A stretch of DNA of 64,000 nucleotides from JBEGHD01 sp049334165 (GTDB lineage Bacteria > Bacteroidota > Bacteroidia > Flavobacteriales_D > Sanyastnellaceae). Made by a program: the position numbers and the translations under genes. The stretch lies in the NCBI GenBank assembly GCA_049334165.1, contig JBEGHD010000013.1, one strand, 5' to 3'. Numbering within the stretch: position 1 is the stretch's first letter; each line of letters starts with the position of its first letter. The notes below the pieces were generated by a model, which did no database searches, had not been told where the DNA came from, and saw nothing but the letters and a program-made list of their open reading frames with translations. Below are positions 1-9,272 of this stretch, one piece after another.

Positions 1-224
1 CCAAACGCACTTCCGTCCCATTTTGCAACTTGAACAGCTCCGTTGTCGCTCCACATAACAATTGGAGTTCCTTCTGAATCCACTACAACTCTCGGTCGGT
101 TGTTTCCAAAAGAATTGTCGGCTACATCCAGAGTTTCATCCCAGTCGACCTGGCTTTGACTATCGAAGGCAGTAAGCAAAACTACAAGAAGAGCAATAGA
201 GGTAAGTGAGGATCTGAACAGCAT
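1..224 (-). CDS. Secreted protein of unknown function, 5' end only
   Basis: Reading the minus strand from an ATG at 222-224 gives about 74 residues open to the window edge. The first 25 or so form a signal peptide: two basic/polar residues, a Leu/Val-rich core and a likely cleavage near SQSQ. The mature part contains a VVVDSEGTPIVMWSD stretch, which resembles the 'real-world data, then W' blades of sialidase-like or BNR/Asp-box beta-propellers. That resemblance is inference from one repeat only. The rest of the gene lies outside the window, so neither its length nor a C-terminal sorting domain can be seen. It is divergent from the copper-efflux cluster and shares a roughly 160-bp intergenic region with it. 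Confidence 0.7.
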   Translation of the reverse strand, partial: MLFRSSLTSIALLVVLLTAFDSQSQVDWDETLDVADNSFGNNRPRVVVDSEGTPIVMWSDNGAVQVAKWDGSAF

Positions 225-371
225 AATTTTAGGATTTGGTTTCGGAAAGTTATTGAATCTCTTAGTTCTGTAGAGCGTTGATTTCCAATTTACTTTTTAA
301 AATTACACGTCAAGCGTAAATTCAATAAACTTCAAAAGAAATTCTATAAAAGTTGCTTCCGGCAAGTTTCC

Positions 372-379
372 TATCTTTG
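372..379 (+). promoter_or_regulatory. -7 box (TATCTTTG) of the metal-efflux cluster
   Basis: TATCTTTG matches the Bacteroidota primary-sigma -7 consensus TAnnTTTG. Its last base is only 6 nt before the GTG I take as the start of the HYC_CC_PP gene, so the transcript would have almost no leader. No clear TTTG -33 box sits at the usual 19-21 bp spacing. I saw no obvious metal-regulator operator, so metal control of this promoter is not shown. Confidence 0.55.
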
Positions 380-385
380 AACTTA

Positions 386-802
386 GTGAAAAAGGCAATT
401 TCCATATTTCTTTCAATTCTGATGATATCCAGTCAACTGGGTCTCGTGATCGGCACGCACTTCTGCGGAGGTGAGGCAGTCAAGTCTGAATTGTCGGTAG
501 GCAAGGCGAGCCTCGACTGTGGAATGGAAGAAATGGAAAGCTGCGAAAACAAGCATTCAAAAGATGCTGTTGCAAGCAAACCCTGCTGCGACAATCATTA
601 CCTCTCACTGGATGTCGACAGCGAATACAACTCCCAGCAAAATCTGACAGTTAACCAGTTGAAACTCGTTGTAGTTGCTACTGTAGTTTTCTTCAACTGG
701 ACCGAATTCTTTCCCCTCACCCAAACTCCCAACTTTGCGGACATTCCTCCGCCTCCACTGGAAAGCGACCTTACCGTGCTCTTCCAGTCTTTCCTTCTCT
801 AA
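386..802 (+). CDS. HYC_CC_PP family small Cys-rich exported protein
   Basis: This is a 138-residue protein with an N-terminal hydrophobic export signal followed by the family's hallmarks: HFCGG near residue 25, further single cysteines, a CC pair in the middle, and a run of four prolines near the C-terminus. Members of this family are short exported Bacteroidota proteins often found beside heavy-metal efflux genes; the exact function is not established. The Cys/His content and its position 94 bp ahead of the CusA-like pump suggest periplasmic metal binding or sensing (inference). I chose the GTG at 386 because it begins a clean signal peptide (KKAISIFLS) and follows a -7 box by 6 nt. A TTG at 353 in the same frame would lie upstream of the promoter. 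Confidence 0.7.
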   Translation: MKKAISIFLSILMISSQLGLVIGTHFCGGEAVKSELSVGKASLDCGMEEMESCENKHSKDAVASKPCCDNHYLSLDVDSEYNSQQNLTVNQLKLVVVATVVFFNWTEFFPLTQTPNFADIPPPPLESDLTVLFQSFLL

Positions 803-896
803 ATAAGTGTGAATCTCTGTTGTTTCGGTACTGCCGATTCAGATTATGTCTCATTGCGAGACGTGCTTTTTATTCATTCACACTTGATTTAGATTT

Positions 897-3800
897 ATGC
901 TCAATCGAATCTTAAAGTATTTTCTCGACAACAAGCTCGTGACGTTCCTTGTGCTCATGGGGTTTTTAGTTGCCGGACTCATCACGTCACCTTTCCAATG
1001 GCGAGATACGTTTTTACCCAGCAGTCCGGTGGCAGTGGACGCTATACCGGATATTGGCGAGAACCAACAAATCGTTTTTACGAAATGGGACGGACGCTCA
1101 CCTCAGGATATAGAGGATCAAATCACCTACCCGTTGACGACCTATTTGCTAGGCCTTCCACAGGTGAAGTCCATTCGCAGCTCTTCGATCTTCGGGTTTT
1201 CGAGCATTTACGTGATTTTTAATGAGGATGCTGATTTCTATTGGTCACGTACGAGAATTCTGGAGAAAATCAACTCTCTTCCTTCGGGACTACTGCCCGA
1301 TGGTGTTCAGCCTTCTCTCGGTCCTGATGCCACAGCTTTGGGTCAGGTCTACTGGTATACGCTGGAAGGACGTGACAAAGAAGGTAATCCTACCGGTGGC
1401 TGGGACTTACACGAAATTCGAACCGTTCAGGACTTTTATGTAAAGTACGGTCTGAATGCGGCCGAAGGAGTTTCTGAAGTTGCTTCTATCGGTGGTTTCG
1501 TAAAGGAATACCAAATTGATGTGAACCCCGATGCGCTGAAAGCTTACAACATTTCACTTGCCAATGTGACCAATGCTGTTCGTAATTCCAACAGAGACGC
1601 AGGTGCCAAAACCGTGGAAATCAATCAGGCTGAATATCTGGTTCGTGGTATTGGCTATGTCAAAAAAGTAGAAGACATCGAAAAGGCAGTGGTAGCTGTC
1701 GAAGACAACACTCCGGTGACAGTGGCCGATGTGGCCGTTGTAAAGCTCGGGCCGGCAGCTCGAAGAGGTGTTCTCGATAAGGGTGGAGCCGAAGTCGTTG
1801 GTGGAGTAGTAGTCGCCCGCTATGGTGCGAACCCAATGGAGGTTATCCAAAACGTGAAAGACCGAATTGACGAAATTTCTGTTGGACTGCCCACTAAAAC
1901 GCTTGATGACGGCACGGAAAGCAAATTAACCATTGTGCCTTTCTACGACCGTTCCGGATTGATTCAGGAAACACTCGGTACGCTCGAAGAAGCGCTTTCA
2001 TTGGAAATTCTGATTTCCATTCTGGTAATCATCGTGGTGGTCTACAACCTGCGCGCATCGGTGCTGATCTCCAGTTTGCTGCCCCTGGCTGTGCTCATGG
2101 TTTTTATCGCCATGAGATTTTTCGATGTCACTGCCAACATTGTAGCACTCTCGGGAATCGCTATCGCTATCGGTACCATGATCGATCTGGGGATAATTCT
2201 CTCTGAAAATATTCTGAAGAAGCTGGAGGAGATGAAGAGCTCAGGTGAAAATGAGAAGAAAACGGAGAGCTATTTTCAGCGGGTTAAGAACGCTGTTTAT
2301 GATGGCTCGGCAGAGGTGAGCTCCGCGATTCTTACAGCCGTTTCGACAACGATTGTGAGTTTTATTCCTGTATTCACAATGCAGGCAGCAGAGGGAAAAC
2401 TCTTTAGGCCGTTGGCGTTTACCAAAACCTTTGCGCTCATTGCAGCGCTGCTGATCACGATTTTAATTTTACCCACGCTAGCTCACTGGCTGTTTGGTTT
2501 TAGGGTGAAGAATAAACGGATCAATCAGCTCCTGAATGCAGGGTTAATCATTTTGGGCTTGTTGATTGCCATTTTTGAGAACGCCTGGGCGGGAATTTCA
2601 CTGATGGCTTTTGGTATCGCTGGCTTTGCACAGCAGCTCTGGGCTGATAAAAACTGGTTGCTGAGAAATCTCAAAATCATTGTGAGTGTGGTGGCCGTAG
2701 TTTGGCTGCTCGCGAAATTCTGGCTTCCGCTGGGACCAGGACGATCGCTGCTTCTAAACGCCATTTTTGTAGCCTTTGCAGTTGGATTGGTTATCGTTGT
2801 CTTTCGTTTGATCGAACACTACTACCGACCAATTTTACGCTGGTGCCTCAACAATAAGAAGAAATTCCTGATTCTTCCTGCTTTTTTAATCCTGATGGGA
2901 GCGATGGTTTGGCTTGGTTTTACAACCGTCTTTGGGTTTGCTTCTGCTGGCCTGAGTAAAGTTGGTGTGGATATAGAAAAGTCGCGTGTGTGGACGAGCC
3001 TTTCCGAAACTTTTCCCGGAGTGGGCGAGGAGTTTATGCCCGCACTCGATGAAGGTAGCTTTTTGCTGATGCCCACTTCCATGCCTCACTCTGGGATGGA
3101 ATACAACCGCGAAGTTTTAGGTCAGTTAGACATGCTTGTGTCTTCAATTCCTGAAGTGAAAATGACCGTAGGAAAAATGGGAAGAGTGGAATCGGCTCTT
3201 GACCCCGCACCAATTTCGATGTTCGAGAATGTGATCAACTACAAGTCGGAGTTTGAAGTTGACGAAACGGGTGCCAGACAAAGATTCAAGGTCGATGAAG
3301 ATGGCAAGTTCGTTTTTGAAACAGGAGACACACTCTCCAACGAAGAAGCTGTGCTCAGAGGAATGCAAACCAAAAAACTTATTCCAGATGAAGATGGTCA
3401 ATACTATCGAAACTGGAGAGAGCACATTCAGTCTCCTGATGATATCTGGGAAGAGATTTCGAAAGTCACGAAAATCCCAGGTGTGACTTCAGCTCCGAAG
3501 CTGCAGCCGATAGAAACACGATTGGTGATGCTGCAAACGGGGATGCGCGCTCCGATGGGAATTAAGGTTTTTGGACCTGAGCTTAAAACGATTGAAGACT
3601 TTGCTCTCGAGCTCGAAGGTATTTTGAAGGAAGTTGGCCCAGTGAAGTCTGAAGCTGTTTTTGCCGACAGAATCGTTGGCAAGCCTTACATGCACCTGAA
3701 CATTGATCGTGAAGAGATTAGTCGCTACGGGCTAAATGTGGAAGATGTTCAAAAGACAATTGAAACTGCCGTAGGTGGAATGCAGGTCACTTCAACAGTT

Positions 3801-4730
3801 GAAGGCCGCGAGCGTTTTCCCGTTCGGGTGCGCTATCCAAGAGAGCTTCGTGATAATCCGGAAGCGATAAACAGCATTCTCATCAACACCTCTTCAGGAG
3901 CACAAATTCCCCTCGGCCAGGTTGTGGATATCGAATACGTTCGAGGTCCGCAGGCGATAAAAAGCGAGAATACTTTTTTGGTCGATTACGTGCTTTTCGA
4001 TAGAAATGACGGTTTTTCTGAAGTTGAGGTTGTTGAAGCTGCCAGAAGTGAAATTGAAAGCAGAATAGAAAGTGGCGAGCTAAAAGTGCCTCAGGGAGTT
4101 AGCTTCGAGTTTTCGGGGAATTACGAAAATCAGGTGCGAGCCGAGAAACGACTGTCTCTGATAGTTCCTGTTGTGTTGCTGGTGATTTTCCTCATTCTAT
4201 ACTTCCAGTTCAGGTCAGTTTCCACTTCGCTAATGGTTTTTGTGGGAATCACACTGGCCTTCAGCGGAGGGTTCATTCTCATATGGCTCTATGGCCAGGC
4301 TTGGTTTGCCGACTTTTCGCTTTTCGGCACCAACATGCGAGATTTATTTCAGGTGGAAACTATCAACCTCAGTGTTGCCGTTTGGGTCGGCTTCATTGCT
4401 CTTTTCGGAATTGCTACAGATGATGGCGTTTTGATGGCAACTTACCTCGATCAAAGTTTTAAGCGAAACAAGCCCGATACAAAGCGCGAGATCCGAGAGG
4501 CTGTTCTCGAAGGCGGTCAAAAGAGAATTCGACCGGCCGTGATGACTTCAGTGACGACCATCATCGCTCTGATGCCAATTCTGACCTCCTCTGGCCGCGG
4601 CTCCGACATCATGATCCCGATGGCGATCCCCGCATTTGGAGGTATGCTCGTAGCGGTGGTTACTTATTTCATTGTTCCTGTGCTCTACAGCTGGCGCGAA
4701 GAGGCAGGAGCTCAAATCGAAGAGTCATGA
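897..4730 (+). CDS. cusA: CusA/CzcA-family heavy-metal RND efflux pump
   Basis: Inner-membrane proton-driven pump of a tripartite exporter that moves Cu(I)/Ag(I) or divalent metals from periplasm or cytoplasm to the outside. Visible features: the first transmembrane helix at residues 12-30; the RND signature DAIPDIGENQ near residue 50; the TM4 proton-relay segment around residues 418-437 with an Asp in IGTMIDLG; and a Met-rich periplasmic stretch (MPTSMPHSGM) near residue 725. That Met pattern favours Cu/Ag over Zn/Co/Cd. At 1277 residues it is about 230 longer than enterobacterial CusA. Part of the excess is an added block of hydrophobic helices around residues 540-650, which is usual for Bacteroidota members. 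The stop overlaps the next start (ATGA), so the pump and the TolC-like channel are translationally coupled. Confidence 0.93.
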   Translation: MLNRILKYFLDNKLVTFLVLMGFLVAGLITSPFQWRDTFLPSSPVAVDAIPDIGENQQIVFTKWDGRSPQDIEDQITYPLTTYLLGLPQVKSIRSSSIFGFSSIYVIFNEDADFYWSRTRILEKINSLPSGLLPDGVQPSLGPDATALGQVYWYTLEGRDKEGNPTGGWDLHEIRTVQDFYVKYGLNAAEGVSEVASIGGFVKEYQIDVNPDALKAYNISLANVTNAVRNSNRDAGAKTVEINQAEYLVRGIGYVKKVEDIEKAVVAVEDNTPVTVADVAVVKLGPAARRGVLDKGGAEVVGGVVVARYGANPMEVIQNVKDRIDEISVGLPTKTLDDGTESKLTIVPFYDRSGLIQETLGTLEEALSLEILISILVIIVVVYNLRASVLISSLLPLAVLMVFIAMRFFDVTANIVALSGIAIAIGTMIDLGIILSENILKKLEEMKSSGENEKKTESYFQRVKNAVYDGSAEVSSAILTAVSTTIVSFIPVFTMQAAEGKLFRPLAFTKTFALIAALLITILILPTLAHWLFGFRVKNKRINQLLNAGLIILGLLIAIFENAWAGISLMAFGIAGFAQQLWADKNWLLRNLKIIVSVVAVVWLLAKFWLPLGPGRSLLLNAIFVAFAVGLVIVVFRLIEHYYRPILRWCLNNKKKFLILPAFLILMGAMVWLGFTTVFGFASAGLSKVGVDIEKSRVWTSLSETFPGVGEEFMPALDEGSFLLMPTSMPHSGMEYNREVLGQLDMLVSSIPEVKMTVGKMGRVESALDPAPISMFENVINYKSEFEVDETGARQRFKVDEDGKFVFETGDTLSNEEAVLRGMQTKKLIPDEDGQYYRNWREHIQSPDDIWEEISKVTKIPGVTSAPKLQPIETRLVMLQTGMRAPMGIKVFGPELKTIEDFALELEGILKEVGPVKSEAVFADRIVGKPYMHLNIDREEISRYGLNVEDVQKTIETAVGGMQVTSTVEGRERFPVRVRYPRELRDNPEAINSILINTSSGAQIPLGQVVDIEYVRGPQAIKSENTFLVDYVLFDRNDGFSEVEVVEAARSEIESRIESGELKVPQGVSFEFSGNYENQVRAEKRLSLIVPVVLLVIFLILYFQFRSVSTSLMVFVGITLAFSGGFILIWLYGQAWFADFSLFGTNMRDLFQVETINLSVAVWVGFIALFGIATDDGVLMATYLDQSFKRNKPDTKREIREAVLEGGQKRIRPAVMTSVTTIIALMPILTSSGRGSDIMIPMAIPAFGGMLVAVVTYFIVPVLYSWREEAGAQIEES

Positions 4731-5992
4731 AAAACAAAATAAAAATTACAATCATGATGAGTTCGCTCAAGTTTTTGCTGTTGGTGAGTTTGATCATTCC
4801 GGCTTCGGTTGGGGTGGCTCAGGACTTGACTGAATATCAAAAGCTCGCTGCTGAGAACAATCCTGGCTTGAAAGCTGAGTACAAAGAGTTTGAAGCTACG
4901 CTCGAAAGAGCTGCTACAGTGGGAAGTTTGCCAAATCCCACGCTTTCATTCGGTTACTTTCTTTCTCCGGTGGAAACACGCGTGGGGCCACAGCAGGCTA
5001 AGGTTTCGCTTTCGCAAATGTTTCCGTGGTTCGGTTCCTTAAGTGCTAAAGAAAATCGATTGAAGCAACAGGCCGAAGCTCGATTTTTCGTTTTCGAGGA
5101 TAGTAAAAACCGATTGTTTTTGGATGTGGCAAAAGCCTACTACCCGCTTGTTGAAGTTGAAGAAGAGATGAGGCTTGAAAGGGAGAACCTCGATCTATGG
5201 AAAAACCTAAAGAGTTTTGTTACTCAACAGTTCGAGTCAGGAAAAAGCCCAATGTCTGATGTGCTCATTGTTGAAATGTCGATCCGCGAATCCAAAACGA
5301 AAATTGAGGTGCTCGAATCTCGAAAGGAGGAGTTGAAAGCGGAATTTAACGCACTTCTGAATCGGGAGGAAACTGAGGATGTGGTGATTCAAACGGATTT
5401 AAAGATCGATGGGCTCGAAGAAATGCAAACGGCCGACTCGCTGATTCAAAACAATCCGAAGCTGTCGGTCTATGACAGACAGATTGAGTCGACACGATTT
5501 GCCGAAGAGGCTGCTGAAAAGAGCGGCTTGCCGGGTGTGGGTCTGGGCATAGATTACGTGGTGGTTGGCGAAAGAAGCGATGTCGACCTGCCCGACAATG
5601 GCAAAGACGTGGTGATGCCGATGGTCTCCGTTTCTCTGCCGATTTTCCGCAGGCAGTACAAAGCTGCAAAACGCGAAGCTCAGTTGATGCGCGAAGGCTA
5701 CGAACTCAAAAAAGAGAATGTAGAAAATGAGCTGCAAGCCGAGCTTTCAACGGCTAAGGCGAGACTCTTTCAAAAGGCGGAATGGGTAAATCTCTACGAA
5801 CGACAAATCGAGGAAGCTCAAAGAATTTTGGAGTTGTTGCGGAGTGAATACGCCAATTCGGGAACTCGATTCGATGAGATCTTGAGAATACGCCAAAAAA
5901 TTAACGAATACGAAAAACTGAAGGTCGAAGCACTGGTGGGCTACCACGTTGAGCTGGCCAGAATTCGATACGTCACTTCAAACGTGAATTAA
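4727..5992 (+). CDS. TolC-family outer-membrane channel of the metal exporter
   Basis: A 421-residue outer-membrane efflux protein (OEP fold). It has an N-terminal signal peptide ending near VGVAQ, then a first long alpha-helical repeat and a second repeat with typical phrases (NPTLSFGY near residue 67; heptad-like coiled-coil segments rich in E, K, L and R). These proteins form a trimeric beta-barrel with a periplasmic alpha-tunnel. The start overlaps the end of the CusA-like gene by 4 bp, and the periplasmic adaptor follows after 54 bp. This is therefore the outer-membrane part of the same exporter (CusC-like). The sequence alone does not show which metal is carried. Confidence 0.9.
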   Translation: MKNKIKITIMMSSLKFLLLVSLIIPASVGVAQDLTEYQKLAAENNPGLKAEYKEFEATLERAATVGSLPNPTLSFGYFLSPVETRVGPQQAKVSLSQMFPWFGSLSAKENRLKQQAEARFFVFEDSKNRLFLDVAKAYYPLVEVEEEMRLERENLDLWKNLKSFVTQQFESGKSPMSDVLIVEMSIRESKTKIEVLESRKEELKAEFNALLNREETEDVVIQTDLKIDGLEEMQTADSLIQNNPKLSVYDRQIESTRFAEEAAEKSGLPGVGLGIDYVVVGERSDVDLPDNGKDVVMPMVSVSLPIFRRQYKAAKREAQLMREGYELKKENVENELQAELSTAKARLFQKAEWVNLYERQIEEAQRILELLRSEYANSGTRFDEILRIRQKINEYEKLKVEALVGYHVELARIRYVTSNVN

Positions 5993-6046
5993 ATTTCTTT
6001 TGAAACTTCAGGAAAGTAAAACAAGATTGAACTAACAGATAAGACG

Positions 6047-7753
6047 ATGAAACAAGGAATAAAAAAATGGACTGTAATCTTGCTGGCCTTTGCAGCGGGA
6101 GCACTGTTGGTGTGGTTAGTTTCACCGGGTGAAAACTCGACAGGCGAAAAATCCTCTCATCAACACGAATCCGAAGAAGGCGAAGTTTGGACATGCTCAA
6201 TGCACCCAAACGTGCGGAAGAGCGAGCCCGGAGATTGCCCGATTTGTGGTATGGACTTAATTAAAGTCGATGAGCAGGCTGCTGGGCTCGACCCCGATGC
6301 AGTGGAAATGACGCAAACAGCCATGAAGCTTGCCAACGTGCAAACCGTGGAAGTCGGAATGGGAGAAAACGCAAGAAGTTTGCGCCTCACCGGAAAAATC
6401 GAGGCTGACGAAAGACTGTCACAGTCACAGTCGAGTCATATTCCTGGCAGGGTAGAAGAGTTGCTGGTGAATTTTTCTGGTGAATTGGTGAGCAAAGGAC
6501 AAACGATTGCCCGGGTGTATTCACCCGAGCTCGCAACTGCTCAAAGAGAATTGCTCGAAGCTGCAAAATACAAATCTTCAGAACCGGAGCTTTTCGAGTC
6601 GGCAAAGTCGAAGCTCAGAAACTGGAAATTAACAGAAAAGCAGATCGAAGAAATCGTGAGTTCCGGTAAGGTAAAAGAGGTTTTTCCGATTGATGCCGAT
6701 GTGTCGGGAGTGGTAATGGAGAAGTCAGTGAATGAAGGCGATTATGTGAAAGCTGGAGAGCGGATTTACGAAATCGCCAATCTTTCTCGCGTTTGGCTAA
6801 TGCTCGATGTTTACGAATCAAATCTAAACTGGATTGAGGAAGGAAGCACAGTGGAGTTTTCGGTTCCATCGATTCCCGATAAGATCTTCGAAGGGCGCGT
6901 TTCATTTATCGATCCGGTCATTAATGGAAAGTCGAGAGTGGCGAAGGCGCGTGTTGTTGTTCAAAATGACGGAGAGCTAAAACCAGGCATGTTTGTGAAT
7001 GCTGGTTTGACCGCTGGCGAAAAGGAGAACCAGGTATTGTCGGTTCCGAAAAGCGCAGTGCTGTGGACGGGCAAGCGCTCTGTGGTTTACGTAAAATCGG
7101 CCACGGATGCCGGTACGTTTTTTAACATGAGAGAAGTGACGCTCGGCAAAGATCTGGGAGATTCTTACGAGATCGTGAGCGGTCTGAAAAGTGGCGAAGA
7201 AATCGCAGCGAGCGGGGCTTTCAGTATAGATGCGGCAGCCCAACTCAACGGAAAGCCAAGCATGATGAGCGTGAAAGGAGACGATCAGAGTAAGAAGGCG
7301 ATGTTGAGTAATTCCGACAAAGAGAAGTTCAGTAAACTCATTGATGATTATTTAAGCTTGAAGAATACTTTGGTGAACGACAATCTATCTGGTTCGAAAG
7401 ATTCGCGAGAAAAGCTTTCAGAATCGCTGTCTTCACTCAACCTAAATGGCTTGGATGAAAAAGCTGCCGATCACTGGAAGAGCTTAAAGAGCCAAATGGA
7501 AAGGTCTGTCGGTGAAATGGAAAAGGCTGATGCCCTGAGTGAAATGCGAAAGCATTTTCAAAGCTTATCGAATGCGATGATCCAGGCAGTCAAAATGTTT
7601 GGTACTGGTGGAGACAAGCTTTTCATTCAGCACTGTCCCATGGCTGATAATAACAACGGGGCGGACTGGCTGAGCAGTGAAGACGAAGTGCTGAACCCTT
7701 ACTTTGGCGAGTCGATGCTGAAGTGCGGGGAGGTGACTGGAGAGGTTGAATGA
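6047..7753 (+). CDS. cusB: CusB-like periplasmic adaptor with metal-binding and DUF3347 domains
   Basis: Membrane-fusion protein linking the RND pump to the outer-membrane channel. Order of parts in 568 residues: an N-terminal membrane anchor (about 7-25); a His/Glu-rich linker; a heavy-metal-binding domain with CSMHP and CPICGMDL (about 47-75), a small zinc-ribbon-like unit seen in Cus adaptors; the barrel-sandwich/alpha-hairpin/beta-barrel adaptor core (about 110-400); and a C-terminal DUF3347-type helical domain with HCPMA, WLS, NPYFG and MLKCG motifs. The two Cys/Met/His-rich ends suggest metal capture and hand-over, known for CusB N-termini and inferred for DUF3347. It lies 54 bp after the TolC-like gene in the same direction and ends the efflux cluster. 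Confidence 0.92.
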   Translation: MKQGIKKWTVILLAFAAGALLVWLVSPGENSTGEKSSHQHESEEGEVWTCSMHPNVRKSEPGDCPICGMDLIKVDEQAAGLDPDAVEMTQTAMKLANVQTVEVGMGENARSLRLTGKIEADERLSQSQSSHIPGRVEELLVNFSGELVSKGQTIARVYSPELATAQRELLEAAKYKSSEPELFESAKSKLRNWKLTEKQIEEIVSSGKVKEVFPIDADVSGVVMEKSVNEGDYVKAGERIYEIANLSRVWLMLDVYESNLNWIEEGSTVEFSVPSIPDKIFEGRVSFIDPVINGKSRVAKARVVVQNDGELKPGMFVNAGLTAGEKENQVLSVPKSAVLWTGKRSVVYVKSATDAGTFFNMREVTLGKDLGDSYEIVSGLKSGEEIAASGAFSIDAAAQLNGKPSMMSVKGDDQSKKAMLSNSDKEKFSKLIDDYLSLKNTLVNDNLSGSKDSREKLSESLSSLNLNGLDEKAADHWKSLKSQMERSVGEMEKADALSEMRKHFQSLSNAMIQAVKMFGTGGDKLFIQHCPMADNNNGADWLSSEDEVLNPYFGESMLKCGEVTGEVE

Positions 7754-7828
7754 AGCGATTGCAAAGTGACAGGAGTCTCTTATCTTTAGCGACTTGATCG
7801 AAAAATCAAGACGAAGCCTGAAAACCAA

Positions 7829-9250
7829 ATGAACTTCTCCGACCGATTTATTTACACCTTTCGCAGGCTGCTGCCTTCGCCTTTCACCATCGCGATTTTG
7901 CTGACGGTGTTTACTTTTCTGATCGCCTTGTTTTTCACTCGCACTGCCGATCAGGGTGTTGGAAGTTATGCATTGGAAATTGCCGGCTACTGGCAGGAGG
8001 GCTTGTGGAACTCGAACCTCATGGTTTTCGCCATGCAGATGATGCTCATCCTGGTGCTCGGTCACGCGCTGGCACTCACTCCGGCAGTCAGCAGAGTGAT
8101 CGACTACTTCACCGACAACTACTGCACTTCAACAGGTAAAGCTGCTTTTTGGATTACTTTTTTGACGGTGATGGTAGCGCTCTTCAACTGGGGACTCGGA
8201 CTCATCTTCGGGGCGGTGTTTGCCAGAAAAGTTGCTGAGAGTGCCCGAAAGAAAAAGATGGGACTCAACTACCCGCTGCTTGGAGCTGCGGGCTACTCAG
8301 GTTTGATGGTGTGGCACGGTGGCTTTTCGGGATCTTCGTTGGTGAAAGTGGCGGACAACGGACACATCCGCGAGCTGATGCGCGACAACTCACAAAGCAT
8401 GACCGCTGATCAAATCGCTCAACTCCCTGAGGCGATTACCTACACAGAAACGGTTTTCGGAACGATGAATCTTTCACTGTCTTTTGCGTTGTTACTGATT
8501 TTGCCAACGGCCATGTACTGGCTCGGAAATCGCTTGTCGCCTCAGCCTTTTTCATTGCCTAAAGGAGAAGGTGCACAAACTGAAATTGAAGAGGAGACAG
8601 TAGGTGCCGAAAAAATCGATCGCTCGAAGTGGAGTGGGCTTTTGTTTGGAATTCTTTTTCTGGGCGTTGCCGGCTACACAGCCGTTTCCGACCCGGGATT
8701 TGCAGAACTGAAATTTATTACGCCCAACTATCTCAACTTTTTGCTCCTTGGTTTGGGATTGCTATTCCATCGCAGTTTCAAGTCATTTCTATCGGCCGTT
8801 GATGACGCTATTGGCGGAGCTGCCGGAATTCTCATTCAGTTTCCGCTCTATTTTGGAATTATGGCCATCATGAACCACAGCGGAATGGTGGAGCAAATTT
8901 CGGGTTGGTTTGTGGAAATCTGTAAAGACTCTTCTTCCCCAGAAACGCTGTATCCGATTCTCACCTTTTTCTCAGCTGGACTGGTAAACATTTTTGTTCC
9001 CAGTGGAGGAGGACAGTGGGCCGTTCAGGGACCGATCATTGTCCAGGCCGCCACCGACATGGGTGTGCCGCTCACTAAAAGTATCATGGCGCTGGCCTAT
9101 GGCGATCAGATCACCAATATGCTTCAGCCATTTTGGGCACTTCCGCTCCTCGGAATCACCGGACTGAAAGCCCGCGACATTTTGCCGTTTACCCTCTTTC
9201 TACTGGTGCTTGGGTTGGTGATTTTTATTGGTGGGTTGTTGATTTTTTGA
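7829..9250 (+). CDS. atoE: Short-chain fatty acid transporter, AtoE family
   Basis: A 473-residue integral membrane protein with 11-13 hydrophobic segments, starting MNFSDRFIYTFRRLLPSPF, a typical AtoE opening. Conserved stretches include NWGLGLIFGAVFAR, GYSGLMVWHGG and FVPSGGGQWAVQGP. The family imports short-chain fatty acids such as acetoacetate or butyrate; the true substrate here is inferred. It follows the metal adaptor by 75 bp. That gap carries TATCTTTA, one base off the -7 consensus, so it probably has its own promoter and is not functionally tied to metal export. No beta-oxidation or ketone-body genes are adjacent. Confidence 0.88.
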   Translation: MNFSDRFIYTFRRLLPSPFTIAILLTVFTFLIALFFTRTADQGVGSYALEIAGYWQEGLWNSNLMVFAMQMMLILVLGHALALTPAVSRVIDYFTDNYCTSTGKAAFWITFLTVMVALFNWGLGLIFGAVFARKVAESARKKKMGLNYPLLGAAGYSGLMVWHGGFSGSSLVKVADNGHIRELMRDNSQSMTADQIAQLPEAITYTETVFGTMNLSLSFALLLILPTAMYWLGNRLSPQPFSLPKGEGAQTEIEEETVGAEKIDRSKWSGLLFGILFLGVAGYTAVSDPGFAELKFITPNYLNFLLLGLGLLFHRSFKSFLSAVDDAIGGAAGILIQFPLYFGIMAIMNHSGMVEQISGWFVEICKDSSSPETLYPILTFFSAGLVNIFVPSGGGQWAVQGPIIVQAATDMGVPLTKSIMALAYGDQITNMLQPFWALPLLGITGLKARDILPFTLFLLVLGLVIFIGGLLIF

Positions 9251-9272
9251 AGAATAAACTAGGCACAGTCAA

